Below, one piece after another: positions 9,190 to 18,117 of a stretch of 64,000 nt of DNA (its first letter is position 1; every line of letters begins with the position of its first letter). The position numbers and the translations under genes were made by a program. This DNA is from Streptomyces sp. LaPpAH-108 (GTDB lineage: Bacteria; Actinomycetota; Actinomycetes; Streptomycetales; Streptomycetaceae), in contig NZ_KB891999.1 of assembly GCF_000373625.1 (NCBI RefSeq), forward strand, positions 62,001-126,000, written 5' to 3'. The notes beneath the pieces were generated by a model that was not told the origin of the DNA, searched no databases, and was given only the letters and a program-made list of their open reading frames with translations.

Positions 9190-9699
9190 TCAGCGCTCGA
9201 CGGGCCGCACGAGGACGGAGGTCGGCGACGGGGTCGCCTCCACCCAGACCTCGGCACCGCGCGCCACCGGTACGGCGCTGCGCGCGGCGAACTTCACGCG
9301 GTGGCCGCCCAGTCGGAGCAGCACCTCGCCGTAGCCACCGGCCGGGATGGCCGTGACGACGCTGCCGGAGGTGCCGATGACGTCGTCCCGGCTCGGGGCC
9401 GCGGCCGTACGGTCGCGCATCAGCGCGCGGCTGAAGCGGTACGTCGGCCAGGCCAGGGCCACCCCCGCCACCGCGCCGAACGCGGTGGCCCCCGCCGGGC
9501 CGACTCCGGTGGCCGACTGGGCTATGACCGCGCCGAAACCGGTCATCGCGAGGAAGCCCGCGACGACCGGCAGAGACAGCCATCCGTCGAGCAGGCCGTC
9601 CAGCGCGCCATCCAGCACGCCTTCCAGCAGACCGTCGAAGACCAGCGACAGGACGAGCAGCACGACCCCCGTGATGCCGAGTCCGAGAAACCAGGCCAT
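9190..9699 (-). CDS. NfeD-like membrane protein, flotillin partner
   Basis: A 169-aa membrane protein with three to four hydrophobic segments (start MAWFLGLGITGVVLLVLSLV; a second segment about LPVVAGFLAMTGFGAVI; a third about ATAFGAVAGVALAW). A C-terminal soluble OB-like domain has VIGTSGSVVTAIPAGGYGEV and ends in VEATPSPTSVLVRPV, matching NfeD C-terminal domains. The ATG at 9699 is chosen because GGGAGGGGG lies upstream; the longer frame adds arginine-rich sequence. An unusual repeat of VFDGLLEGVLDGALDGLLDG follows the first helix. Its position upstream of the SPFH gene indicates a membrane microdomain pair. Confidence 0.82.
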   Translation of the reverse strand: MAWFLGLGITGVVLLVLSLVFDGLLEGVLDGALDGLLDGWLSLPVVAGFLAMTGFGAVIAQSATGVGPAGATAFGAVAGVALAWPTYRFSRALMRDRTAAAPSRDDVIGTSGSVVTAIPAGGYGEVLLRLGGHRVKFAARSAVPVARGAEVWVEATPSPTSVLVRPVER

Positions 9700-9851
9700 G
9701 CGTGCAGTCCCCCTCCCGTCCCGTCGCCGATCTCCGGCTTGACGGAATCTTGACACACGGGCGGAGGGGTTTTCATTGCCTGGTTCCGGCAGTTTTTACG
9801 CTTCTTTTATGCCGCCTTTCAGCCCTCGTCCCCCGCTCGTCTCAGCTCGTC

Positions 9852-10412
9852 TCAGCTCTCGTCGCCGCCGAGGCTGCGGATGATCGCGGCCGAGAAGGCG
9901 TCCAGGTCGCCGGGATCGCGGGAGGTGATCAGCGTGTTGCCGCCCGTCGTGTCAACGACGACCTCCTTGTCGTGCCAGGTCGCGCCCGCGTTGGTGAGGT
10001 CGGGGCGCAGCGAGGGGTACGAGGTCAGCTCGCGCCCCTCGGCCAGTTCGCTGTCCACCAGCAGCCAGGGGCCGTGGCAGATCGCGGCAACGGGTTTGCC
10101 GTCGCGCGCGAACTCGGCGACCAGTCGGCGCGCGGTCTCGTCGGTGCGCAGCTGATCGGCGTTGAGGGTGCCGCCGGGGACCACCACCGCGTCGTAGTCC
10201 GCCGCCGCCACCTCGTCCAGGACGGCGTCGGGGGTGATCCGCTGGCCGGGGTCCTGGTCGGAGACCAGGGTCTGCACCGGTTCGGCGCTCTGCGCCGCGA
10301 CGACGACGTGGGCGCCCGCGTCCAGCAGCGCGGACACCGGCTTGACCAGCTCGTCCTGCTCGGTGCCGTAGTTCGTGGTGAGCACGAGAACGTTCGTGTC
10401 TTCGATCGCCAT
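9852..10412 (-). CDS. DJ-1/PfpI family protein (class I glutamine amidotransferase-like)
   Basis: A 186-aa cytoplasmic protein of the PfpI/YhbO stress-protein group. The nucleophile elbow AAICHGPWLLVD gives Cys112, preceded by VVVPGGTLNADQLR, with the following HGP characteristic of PfpI-like proteins. Members act as deglycases, chaperones or proteases; the activity here cannot be told. The ATG at 10412 is chosen because GGAGGAGG lies upstream; the ORF could extend to 10565 but that part is low-complexity. A short duplication of CTCGTCTCAG (about 9837-9856) runs through the stop. Confidence 0.88.
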   Translation of the reverse strand: MAIEDTNVLVLTTNYGTEQDELVKPVSALLDAGAHVVVAAQSAEPVQTLVSDQDPGQRITPDAVLDEVAAADYDAVVVPGGTLNADQLRTDETARRLVAEFARDGKPVAAICHGPWLLVDSELAEGRELTSYPSLRPDLTNAGATWHDKEVVVDTTGGNTLITSRDPGDLDAFSAAIIRSLGGDES

Positions 10413-10561
10413 GGTCCGGCCTCCTCCGGGGGGGTGGGGTTGTCGCCCCTCCGACTGCCCATGCGGGGGAGGCTTATTCAGCCGGGGGAATTCTGTCCGC
10501 AGCGGAAATGGCGGCACTCTCCTTGTTTGCCATTTTCCATTTTCCACCGGACGCGGAAATA

Positions 10562-10603
10562 CCAATGCAGATCCTCGGCCGCTCTTCCGAGGATCTGCAT
10601 TGG
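10562..10603 (-). terminator. Strong hairpin terminator of the formate dehydrogenase gene
   Basis: CCAATGCAGATCCTCGG at 10562-10578 pairs perfectly over 17 bp with 10587-10603, leaving an 8-nt loop. On the minus strand it lies 14 nt after the fdh stop and is followed by TATTTCC. One of the longest perfect stems seen in the window. Confidence 0.8.
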
Positions 10604-10617
10604 AGAAAGGGTGCGGG

Positions 10618-11787
10618 TCAGTTCTTCTTGTCGCCCGCGGTGTAGGAGGCGGCGCCGGTTCCGGCGAGCTTGCCGCCGTCGACGATCAGGTACTCGTCGC
10701 GGATCGGGGTGCCGTCCAGGAAGTTCTCCAGGATCTCCCGGGTACCGGCCGCGTAACGCGCCTGGGCGGTCAGGGAGGTGCCGGAGATGTGGGGGGTCAT
10801 GCCGTTGAACGGCATGGTGCGCCACGGGTGGTCCGCCGGGGCGGGCTGCGGGTACCACACGTCACCGGCGTAGCCGCCGAGCTGACCCGACTCCAGGGCG
10901 CGGACCACGGCGTCGCGGTCGACGATCTGGGCGCGGGCGGTGTTCACGATGTAGGAGCCCTTGCGCATGCTGTTCAGGAGCTTCTCGTCGAACAGGTTCA
11001 GCGTCTCGGGGTGGAGCGGGGCGTGGATGGAGACCACGTCGACGTTCTTGGCGAGGTCCTGCGCGGTGGGGTGGAAGGTGAGGTTCAGCTCCTCCTCGAT
11101 CTCCTTGGGCAGCCGGCGCTTGTCGGTGTAGTGGAGCTTGACGTCGAACGGCTTCAGACGGCGCAGTACCGCCACACCGATCCGGCCGGCGGCGATGACA
11201 CCGACGTCCATGCCCTCCAGGTCGTAGGAGTGCGAGACGCAGTCCGCGATGTTCCAGCCGCCCTCGGCCGCCCACTTGTGCGAGGGGAGGTAGTTGCGGA
11301 CCAGGGACAGCACCATCATCACGGCGTGCTCGGCGACGCTGATGGAGTTGGAGTAGGTGACCTCGGCGACCGTGATACCGCGGGCGATCGCCGCGTCCAG
11401 GTCCACATGGTCCGAACCGATACCGGCGGTCAGGGCCAGCTTGAGCTTGGGAGCCTTGGCGATCCGCTCGGGGGTGAGGTAGGCGGGCCAGAACGGCTGC
11501 GAGATGACGACGTCCGCGTCGGGCAGGTGACGGTCCAGCTCCGAGTCCGGACCCTCCTTGTCCGAGGTCACCACGAGGGTGTGGCCGCGCTCCTCGAGGA
11601 AGCGGCGCAGGCCCAGCTCACCGGAGACACTGCCCAGCAGCTCACCGGGGGTGAAGTCGATCGCCTTCGGCGACGGCAGGGTCTGACCACCCGGGTAACC
11701 CTCGATCTTCGGCAGATCGTTCCGGGCATACTTCGGCGGGAAACCCGTCACCGGGTCCGGGTACAGAACACAGACAATCTTCGCCAC
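10618..11787 (-). CDS. fdh: NAD-dependent formate dehydrogenase
   Basis: A 389-aa D-2-hydroxyacid-dehydrogenase-family enzyme that oxidises formate to CO2 with NAD+. It starts AKIVCVLYPDPVTGFPPKYA, typical of bacterial NAD-FDH, with the substrate-site segment QPFWPAYLT, the Rossmann loop VGVIAAGRIGVAVLRRLKPF, the Arg of NTARAQIVDRDAVVRALESG and catalytic His in MTPHISGTSLTAQARYAAG. GTG at 11787 is the start because GGAGG precedes it; the upstream frame is not conserved-looking. Length matches the family (about 385-400). It is monocistronic, with a 156-bp upstream region and a 17-bp terminator hairpin. Confidence 0.93.
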   Translation of the reverse strand: MAKIVCVLYPDPVTGFPPKYARNDLPKIEGYPGGQTLPSPKAIDFTPGELLGSVSGELGLRRFLEERGHTLVVTSDKEGPDSELDRHLPDADVVISQPFWPAYLTPERIAKAPKLKLALTAGIGSDHVDLDAAIARGITVAEVTYSNSISVAEHAVMMVLSLVRNYLPSHKWAAEGGWNIADCVSHSYDLEGMDVGVIAAGRIGVAVLRRLKPFDVKLHYTDKRRLPKEIEEELNLTFHPTAQDLAKNVDVVSIHAPLHPETLNLFDEKLLNSMRKGSYIVNTARAQIVDRDAVVRALESGQLGGYAGDVWYPQPAPADHPWRTMPFNGMTPHISGTSLTAQARYAAGTREILENFLDGTPIRDEYLIVDGGKLAGTGAASYTAGDKKN

Positions 11788-11943
11788 GATTTCCTCCTGT
11801 GGAACCGCGGAATTTCTGCCGGATTTCGTTTCCGTTTTCCGCGGCCGAGATCCACCTTCCACCCGTGCGTGGAGGAAAGTCAAAGAGGGGTTTCCGAAGA
11901 CGCGATAGGGCGCGCTTATCGGTCGCCGTAAATACGCGGGACG

Positions 11944-14931
11944 CTAGATCGGCTGGGGTTCGAAGTCCCAGTACGGCCGGGCCCGCGAGCGCATGTAGCG
12001 GGTCTGGTCGTGGTCGGGGCCGTGGCTGGCGGAGAGGGTCATGAGGGCGACGCGCTCCAGCGCGGACGCCTCCTCCGCGCGGCCCAGGGCGCGCAGATCG
12101 AGGGCGAGACCGGCGCGCAGGTTGGCGGAGAGGACGTGGTCCGCGCCCATCGCGGGGATGGCACGGCCGAGCGCGTCGCGGCCGAGGCGTTCGGCGCCCT
12201 CCACGTCGCCGAGGGCGGCCAGCGCCGCCGCGCTGTTCATGGCGCAGCCCAGCGACCAGACGTGGCCGCGTCCGATGGCCGCCTCCAGTTGCCGCATGGA
12301 TTCGTCGGCGAGGTGGGCGGCGGCCTCCGTCTCCCCGTCGTCCAGCATCAGCAGGGCGAGGTTGTTGCGCGCGCCGATGGCGTACGGGTGCAGGGTGCCG
12401 AGGCGGGCGGCGTAGGCGCGGGCGGTGGACTCGGCCAGTCCGCGTGCCTTGGTCCGCTCGCCCAGGACGCGGAGCAGCATCGCGTAGTCCAGGTTGACCA
12501 TGAGGACGTCCGGGTGGTCGGCGCCGCTGAGCACGATGAGCCGTTTACGGGACTCGCGCATGATGGCGCGGGCCCGCTCGAACTCGGCGTCGCGCCTGAG
12601 GCACAGGGCGAGGTTGTGCTCGGCCAGCAGGGTCTGGCGGTGGGCCGCGTCGAGCGTCCTGCGCAGCTGGCGCACGTTGTAGTCCTGAAGGCTTCTGGCC
12701 TCGGGGAGTCTGCCGAGCAGGCGCAGCATCCGGGCGGTGTAGTAGCCGGACTGGAGGGTGCGCCGGGCCCGGCCGCCGAGGAGGCCGACCCGGCGGTCGT
12801 AGACCTCGCGGTGGAGGGTGCAGGACTCCTGGTAGTGGCCCTGGAGGCCGAGGGCGAGGGCGAGGTTGGTGCGGAACTGGAGGGTCTGCGGTACGTAGCG
12901 GTCGCCGAGCCAGTCGGTGGCGTTCTGCGCGGCCTCCTCGTACAGGGCGCGTGCCTCGTCGTAGCGGCCCCGGGCCATGAGGGTGGCGCCGAGGCCGTCC
13001 TTGGCGCGCAGCAGTTCGAGGCCGCTGTCGATCCCGGCCTCGCCGAGGAGGCCGAGGATGCCCCGGTCGGCCTTCTCGGCCTCTTCGTAGCGGCCGAGGC
13101 CGCGCAGCATGCGGGCCTCCTGGTGGGCGGCGGCGAGGACCCGGCTGTCGGTGGGGGCGAAGGTGCCGCGCCAGCGGTCGAGCACCCGGCGGGCCAGGTC
13201 CCAGCCGTCCTGGTACTCGCCGCGTACGCGGAGGTAGTCCAGGCAGTTCAGCAGGAGTTGGCGTACGTCGCCGTCGTCGGAGTCGAGAGCGCCGGAGGGT
13301 TCGAGGTGGGGCAGGATCTCGGCGTAGCGGTGCCAGTTGCGGGGTGCGCCCGGCTCGCCGGGGTCGGAGGCGACCAGGACGCGGGCGGCGGCCGAGGCGT
13401 ACTCGCGCTCCGTCTCGGGGGTGAGGCTCGCGCGGATGAAGCGGCGGAAGCTGCGGTGCATCCGCAGGGAGACGATGCTGGTGGTGTCCTGCCGGGCCTC
13501 GGTGGCGAACTCGACGCGCATGGAGGCGAGTTCGGAGATGGTGAGCAGGGCCGCGTCCCAGGTGCCGGGTTCGCTGACCGATGCGGCGAGATGGGTGGGC
13601 AGGTCGCTGGGGCGGGCGGCGCGCAGCAGCGGGACGGGCAGCATGTCGGGCGAGAAGAAGGTGAGCAGGAGGAGCAGTTCGTGCACGGCCGGGGAGCGTG
13701 CGGCCAGGGAGCCGAGGGTGTGTGCCCACACCTGGCGGTGGGCCGGGGGCGCGGCCACCGGGGTCTCGGGGTCCGGGGTATCGGGGTCCGGGGCCGCGGG
13801 TTCGTCCGCTCTGATGGAGGTCAGATAGCGGGGGATGTCGGTGGCGGGGTGGGCGTCGATCCAGGCCGCGCTCTGGTCGATGACGAGCGGGAGGTCGCCG
13901 AGGGCGGCGGCGAGTTCACCGGCCTGGGCCTCGGTCATGCGGGGTGCGCGGCGGCAGGCGAAGGCGATGCTCTCGTCGCGGTCGAAGGGCGGCAGTTCGC
14001 GCGGCCGGGCGCCGTGCCGGGACCATGCGGTGTTCTGCGCGGTGAGCAGGATCTGGCCCCGGCCCTCGGGGAGCAGCGGGGCGATGCCGTCGATGTCCTC
14101 GGCGCCGTCGAAGATGACGAGCCAGCGGCCCTTCTCGTCCTTCCTCAGCGCGTCCTGCACCGCCTCGATCTGCCCGGTGAGCTGGTCGCCCTCGCTCAGG
14201 CCGACCTCGCGGGCGAGGGCCGCGAAGCCTTCGCGGGCGGCGGCCTTGGTGGCGGAGGGCACCCACCAGATGAGGTCGTACTCGCTGGCGAAGCGGCGGG
14301 CGTACTCCCCCGCGGCCTGGCTCTTGCCGACACCGGGCGGTCCATGCAGCAGGACGCGGCGGCCGTACCCGGCGTTGAGGGTGTCGTGCACCTCGTTGAG
14401 CAGGACCTCGCGACCGGTGAACCGGGGGTTGCGGCGGGGGCTGTTGGTGACATCGGGCGGGTCCTCGGGGTAGCGGGGGCCCTCGTCCTGGCGGTTGTAC
14501 GGGGTGCTCGGCCTGAGGCCCACCTCCGCGAGGACGCGGCGTCTGGCCTCCTCGGGGCCGATGCCGCGCAGGGTGACCGCGCCGAGGCTGACGGCCTCGT
14601 CGGGCAGGGCGCGGGTGGTCACGGTGACCGCGCCGACCCGGTCGTGCAGCCGGGGCATCACCTGGCGCAGCACCTGGGCCCACTGCTGGTTGCGTCCGGT
14701 GTCGAAGCGCAGGTACCAGTCGTCCAGGACGAGCAGGACGCGTCCGGGGCGGCCGAAGAAGTCCTCCAGGTCCGCCAGGTCGGGCAGGGGGCTCAGCGGG
14801 GACCAGCGCACATGGGTGACCGGGCAGTCCGCCTGGCCGAGCACCCAGGCGATCCACTGGGCCCAGCCGTTGCTCACCCCGGCGTAGACGAGGGAGACGG
14901 GCGGCGGGGTGGTCAAGCGCCCTGCGTTCAT
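11944..14931 (-). CDS. TIR-like / NB-ARC / TPR STAND protein 1 (FxsT-like)
   Basis: A 995-aa protein. Residues 12-110 are a TIR-like domain (VSLVYAGVSNGWAQWIAWVL, then GRVLLVLDDWYL) without the classical catalytic Glu. A linker FTGREVLL leads to an NB-ARC ATPase: Walker A GPPGVGKS at 197-204, Walker B RWLVIFDGAED around 270, ILLTAQN at 294-300, and GDLPLVIDQ near 345. From about 560 to 980 there are TPR repeats. The last residues are WDFEPQPI, shared with the two genes upstream. The ATG at 14931 has GGAAG upstream; the frame opens with TTG at 15003. It is the last gene of the 15.8-kb gene string. Similar to FxSxx-COOH-system TPR proteins (FxsT). Confidence 0.86.
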   Translation of the reverse strand: MNAGRLTTPPPVSLVYAGVSNGWAQWIAWVLGQADCPVTHVRWSPLSPLPDLADLEDFFGRPGRVLLVLDDWYLRFDTGRNQQWAQVLRQVMPRLHDRVGAVTVTTRALPDEAVSLGAVTLRGIGPEEARRRVLAEVGLRPSTPYNRQDEGPRYPEDPPDVTNSPRRNPRFTGREVLLNEVHDTLNAGYGRRVLLHGPPGVGKSQAAGEYARRFASEYDLIWWVPSATKAAAREGFAALAREVGLSEGDQLTGQIEAVQDALRKDEKGRWLVIFDGAEDIDGIAPLLPEGRGQILLTAQNTAWSRHGARPRELPPFDRDESIAFACRRAPRMTEAQAGELAAALGDLPLVIDQSAAWIDAHPATDIPRYLTSIRADEPAAPDPDTPDPETPVAAPPAHRQVWAHTLGSLAARSPAVHELLLLLTFFSPDMLPVPLLRAARPSDLPTHLAASVSEPGTWDAALLTISELASMRVEFATEARQDTTSIVSLRMHRSFRRFIRASLTPETEREYASAAARVLVASDPGEPGAPRNWHRYAEILPHLEPSGALDSDDGDVRQLLLNCLDYLRVRGEYQDGWDLARRVLDRWRGTFAPTDSRVLAAAHQEARMLRGLGRYEEAEKADRGILGLLGEAGIDSGLELLRAKDGLGATLMARGRYDEARALYEEAAQNATDWLGDRYVPQTLQFRTNLALALGLQGHYQESCTLHREVYDRRVGLLGGRARRTLQSGYYTARMLRLLGRLPEARSLQDYNVRQLRRTLDAAHRQTLLAEHNLALCLRRDAEFERARAIMRESRKRLIVLSGADHPDVLMVNLDYAMLLRVLGERTKARGLAESTARAYAARLGTLHPYAIGARNNLALLMLDDGETEAAAHLADESMRQLEAAIGRGHVWSLGCAMNSAAALAALGDVEGAERLGRDALGRAIPAMGADHVLSANLRAGLALDLRALGRAEEASALERVALMTLSASHGPDHDQTRYMRSRARPYWDFEPQPI

Positions 14932-15069
14932 GGGCAGGCTTCCGGGAGGCGGTGGCGGAAGGCGGTGACGGAAGGCGGCGGCTCGCTTCCGATCGAGCAA
15001 CAAATACCCTGGTTTGTCAATGAGTTGGCCTACGAGTCGACGCGGTGAGGCTTTCGCGGCCGGGCCCGC
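14932..15069 (-). other. Gap between STAND 2 and STAND 1 genes
   Basis: 138 bp. A TTGACA hexamer on the minus strand (15015-15020) could be a -35 element for a separate promoter of STAND 1, but the sequence 17-18 bases further (CTCGAT) is a poor -10. No terminator-like hairpin was seen, so read-through from upstream is possible. Confidence 0.3.
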
Positions 15070-18000
15070 TCACAGCGGCTGCGGTTCGAAGTCCCAGTAC
15101 GGGCGCAGCCGTCGCTGGGCGTCGCGGGTGTGCGGATGCTGGGGTCCGAGGGTGTCGCCGAGGGTGCGGACGGCCTCGCGTTCGTGGGTGGCGGCCTCCT
15201 GCGCGCGGCCGAGGGCGCGCAGGTCGTCGGCGAGCGCGGTGCGCGCCGAGAGGGTGAGCGGGTGGGCGGCCCCGAGGGCGCGGGTGGCGCCGCGCACGGT
15301 GTCGCGGCTGAGTTCCCAGGCGCCGTCGACCTCGTAGGCGAGGCTGCGCGCGCCGCTCAGGTTGAGTGCGCAGCCCAGGGTCCAGGGGTGGTCGCGGCCG
15401 ACGGCCTCGGCCATGTCGTGGTGGACCCGCTCGGTGAGGTGCAGGGCGAGCCGGTGGTCGCCGGTGTGGACCACGGCCAGCGCGAGATTGCCGAGGGCGC
15501 CGATGGTGTACGGGTGGTGGGGCCCGAGCAGTTCGTCGTACCGCTGGGCGACGGACTCGGCGGCGCGCAGGGCCGTGCTCAGCTCGCCGTGTTCGCGGAG
15601 GAAGGTGGACCGGTCGGCCTCCACCACGAGGGTGTCGGGGTGCAGCGGACCGAGCACCTGGGCGGCCCGCCGGGCGGCTCCGGCCAGCCGCTCCCCCGCC
15701 TCGGGGATGTCCCCGGCCCGGCGCCGGGAGACGCCGAGCTGGTGGTCGGCCATGATGGACTGCGGATGGCGTTCGTCGGAGGTCTGGCGCAGGGTGCGGA
15801 CGATTTGTTCGAGGCGGGAGACGGACTCGGGGTAGTCGCCGAGCAGCCGGATGAGCCGCGCGTAGACCGTGCCGGAGTGCAGGGTGAGGTGGTGGCGGGA
15901 GCGCAGACGGCGCTGCCGTGTCTGGAGCACGTCGCGGTGGATGGCGCGGGCCTCGCCGTAGCGGCCGAGCAGGAGCAGGGCGAGGCCCTGGTTGTGGCGG
16001 GCGGCGAGGGTCTGCGGGGCCTCGGTGCCGAACTGGTCGGCGAAGCGGGCGGCGGCCTCCGTGAACAGCTCGCGGGCCTGCGGGAATTGGCCGAGGGCGA
16101 GCAGGGTGCTGCCGAGTCCGTCCTTGGCGCGCAGCAGTTCGGGGTGGTCGTCGGGGCGTACGGCGGTGAGCTGGGCCACCACGGAGCGGCCGAGCTGTTC
16201 GGCCTCGGTGTAGCGGCCGGCCAGCCGGAGCAGGCCGCCGAGTTTGTTGCGCAGGGCGAGCAGGGCGCCGTGGGCGGGATCGAGGGTGCGTTCCCAGTGG
16301 GCCAGGACCTCGTCGCAGAGCCTGAGGGCGGTGCGGTACTCGCCGCGCAGCCGCAGGTATTCGACGCAGTTGAGAACGAGTTCCTGCACGGCCTGGCGCG
16401 GGGAGTCGAAGGCCCCGGCGAAGCCGAGGTGCGGGATGAGCAGGGCGTAGCGTTCCCAGTCGCGGGTGTCGGAGGGGCGCCGGGGGTCGGCGCCGACCAG
16501 CACCTGGCAGGCGGTGTCGGCGTGCGCCCGGCGTTCCTCCTCGGTCAGCGACTCGCGCAGGAAGCGCTGGTAGAGGCGGTGCATCCGAACCTGTTCGACG
16601 GCCGGGTTCTCGGCCAGTTCCTGTTCGTAGTCGAGCCGTACGGCGGTGTACTCGGAGAGCCGGCGCAGCGCGAGGTGCCAGGAGCGGGGGTCGCGGACCA
16701 GGGCGTCCAGGGACGCGGGCAGGTCGCCGTAGCGGACCTCGGTGAGCAGGCGGACCGGGATCTCGCCGGGGGCGAAGAAGGCGAGGAGATGGAGCAGTTC
16801 GGCGGCCTCGGGGTGGCGGGCGCGCAGGGTGCCGAGGGTGGTGGACCAGGCGGTGCGGAAGCCGGGCGGGTAGGCCGCGTCGTCGGGGGCGCCGGGTTCG
16901 GGGGTGCCGGGTTCGGGGGTGGCGCGCAGGGTGCCGAGGTAGTCGGCGGCCGGGACGTCGTTGGCGGCGAGCCAGGCGGCGGTCTGGGCGAGCAGCAGCG
17001 GCAGGTCCAGGACAGTGTCGGCGAGTTCGTCGGCCTCCGCCGCGGTGAGCCGGGGGACGCGGCGGCGCACGTAGGCGACGCTCTCGGTCCGGGTGAAGGC
17101 GGCGATGTCGAGGACGCGGGTGCCGGGTACGTCCGTCCAGTCCCGTGTCCCGGCGGTGAGCAGGACGTGGGCGCGGTGGTCCGGGAGCAGGTCGGCGAGG
17201 AGGGCGGGGTCCTCGGCGCCGTCGAAGACCAGCAGCCAGCGGCCGGGGGCGGCGGCGCGGGCGGCCTCGTGCACCGCGCGGATGCGCTCCCCGATGCGCT
17301 CGCCGACCGGCAGGCCGAGGCGGGGGGCGAGCGCGGCGAGGCGTTCGCGGGCCTTGGCGCGGTGGGTGGCGTCGATCCACCAGACGACGTCGTACTCGCT
17401 GCCGAAGCGGTGGGTGTACTCGACGGCGATCTGGGTCTTGCCGGTGCCGCTGCCGCCGTGCAGCACGATGCGGGTGCCGGAGCCGGGGTCGGTGCCGTCG
17501 TCGGTGCCCTCGGCGTCCTGGGCGGTGAACGAGGCGCGCAGCTGCTCCAGTTCGAGGTCGCGGCCGGTGAAGCGGCCGTTGCGGCGGGGGGTGTCGAAGA
17601 CGTCGGGGGGTTCGTTGGGGAAGCGGGGTGCGGTGGCGTCGCGGGGCAACGGGGCGGTGTCGATGGACAGTTCGCGCAGCACCCGGCGGGCCGCCTCCTG
17701 TTCGTCCAGGTCGTGGAGGTCGGCGGCCCCCAGCAGGGCGACGGCGCGGGGCACCGGCCGGGTGGCGACGGTGACGGCGGCGAGCCGGTCGGCGTTCCGG
17801 GGCACGGTGCGGCGCAGGACGCGGTCCCAGTCGTGGGTGGCGATGGGGCCGAGGCCGAAGTACCAGTTGTCCAGGACGAGGAGGAGCCGTCCCGGGGTGT
17901 CGAGCAGGGCGGCGAACTCGTCCTCGAAAGGCACGTCCACGCGGGGGTCGAAGCGGTCCAGGGTGACGTCGTGGCCGCGTGCGGTCAGCTGGTGGGCGAT

Positions 18001-18078
18001 CCAGGCGGCCCACGGCCGGTTGTATCCGGCGTAGCTGATCGTGATGTGCCGGTCCTCGCGCTCGCTCCGGCTGTCCAT
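15070..18078 (-). CDS. TIR-like / NB-ARC / TPR STAND protein 2 (FxsT-like)
   Basis: A 1002-aa paralogue of the neighbouring genes with the same architecture. TIR-like residues 10-110 (HITISYAGYNRPWAAWIAHQ, GRLLLVLDNWYF), linker PRFPNEPPDVFDTPRRNGRF, NB-ARC with Walker A GGSGTGKT at 208-215, Walker B RWLLVFDGAED and GLPL-like DLPLLLAQTAAWL, then TPR repeats to the end and the tail WDFEPQPL. ATG at 18078 follows GGGGAG. The start is 39 nt after the stop of STAND 3, so the two are probably co-transcribed. STAND ATPases act as nucleotide-switch sensors that oligomerise on ligand binding; the trigger here is unknown. Confidence 0.87.
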   Translation of the reverse strand: MDSRSEREDRHITISYAGYNRPWAAWIAHQLTARGHDVTLDRFDPRVDVPFEDEFAALLDTPGRLLLVLDNWYFGLGPIATHDWDRVLRRTVPRNADRLAAVTVATRPVPRAVALLGAADLHDLDEQEAARRVLRELSIDTAPLPRDATAPRFPNEPPDVFDTPRRNGRFTGRDLELEQLRASFTAQDAEGTDDGTDPGSGTRIVLHGGSGTGKTQIAVEYTHRFGSEYDVVWWIDATHRAKARERLAALAPRLGLPVGERIGERIRAVHEAARAAAPGRWLLVFDGAEDPALLADLLPDHRAHVLLTAGTRDWTDVPGTRVLDIAAFTRTESVAYVRRRVPRLTAAEADELADTVLDLPLLLAQTAAWLAANDVPAADYLGTLRATPEPGTPEPGAPDDAAYPPGFRTAWSTTLGTLRARHPEAAELLHLLAFFAPGEIPVRLLTEVRYGDLPASLDALVRDPRSWHLALRRLSEYTAVRLDYEQELAENPAVEQVRMHRLYQRFLRESLTEEERRAHADTACQVLVGADPRRPSDTRDWERYALLIPHLGFAGAFDSPRQAVQELVLNCVEYLRLRGEYRTALRLCDEVLAHWERTLDPAHGALLALRNKLGGLLRLAGRYTEAEQLGRSVVAQLTAVRPDDHPELLRAKDGLGSTLLALGQFPQARELFTEAAARFADQFGTEAPQTLAARHNQGLALLLLGRYGEARAIHRDVLQTRQRRLRSRHHLTLHSGTVYARLIRLLGDYPESVSRLEQIVRTLRQTSDERHPQSIMADHQLGVSRRRAGDIPEAGERLAGAARRAAQVLGPLHPDTLVVEADRSTFLREHGELSTALRAAESVAQRYDELLGPHHPYTIGALGNLALAVVHTGDHRLALHLTERVHHDMAEAVGRDHPWTLGCALNLSGARSLAYEVDGAWELSRDTVRGATRALGAAHPLTLSARTALADDLRALGRAQEAATHEREAVRTLGDTLGPQHPHTRDAQRRLRPYWDFEPQPL

Positions 18079-18117
18079 GCGCCTGCTCCCCTCGTGGGCG
18101 CTCGAAATGATGATGCG

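Noticed and set aside
14932..15003. TTG-initiated N-terminal extension of STAND 1
   Set aside because: The 24 extra residues have no counterpart in the paralogues; ATG at 14931 has a better ribosome-binding site.
12010..15048. Plus-strand ORF of about 1000 codons opposite STAND 1
   Set aside because: Mirrors the codon bias of the NB-ARC/TPR gene on the minus strand; no domain features, low-complexity Gly/Ala/Val composition.
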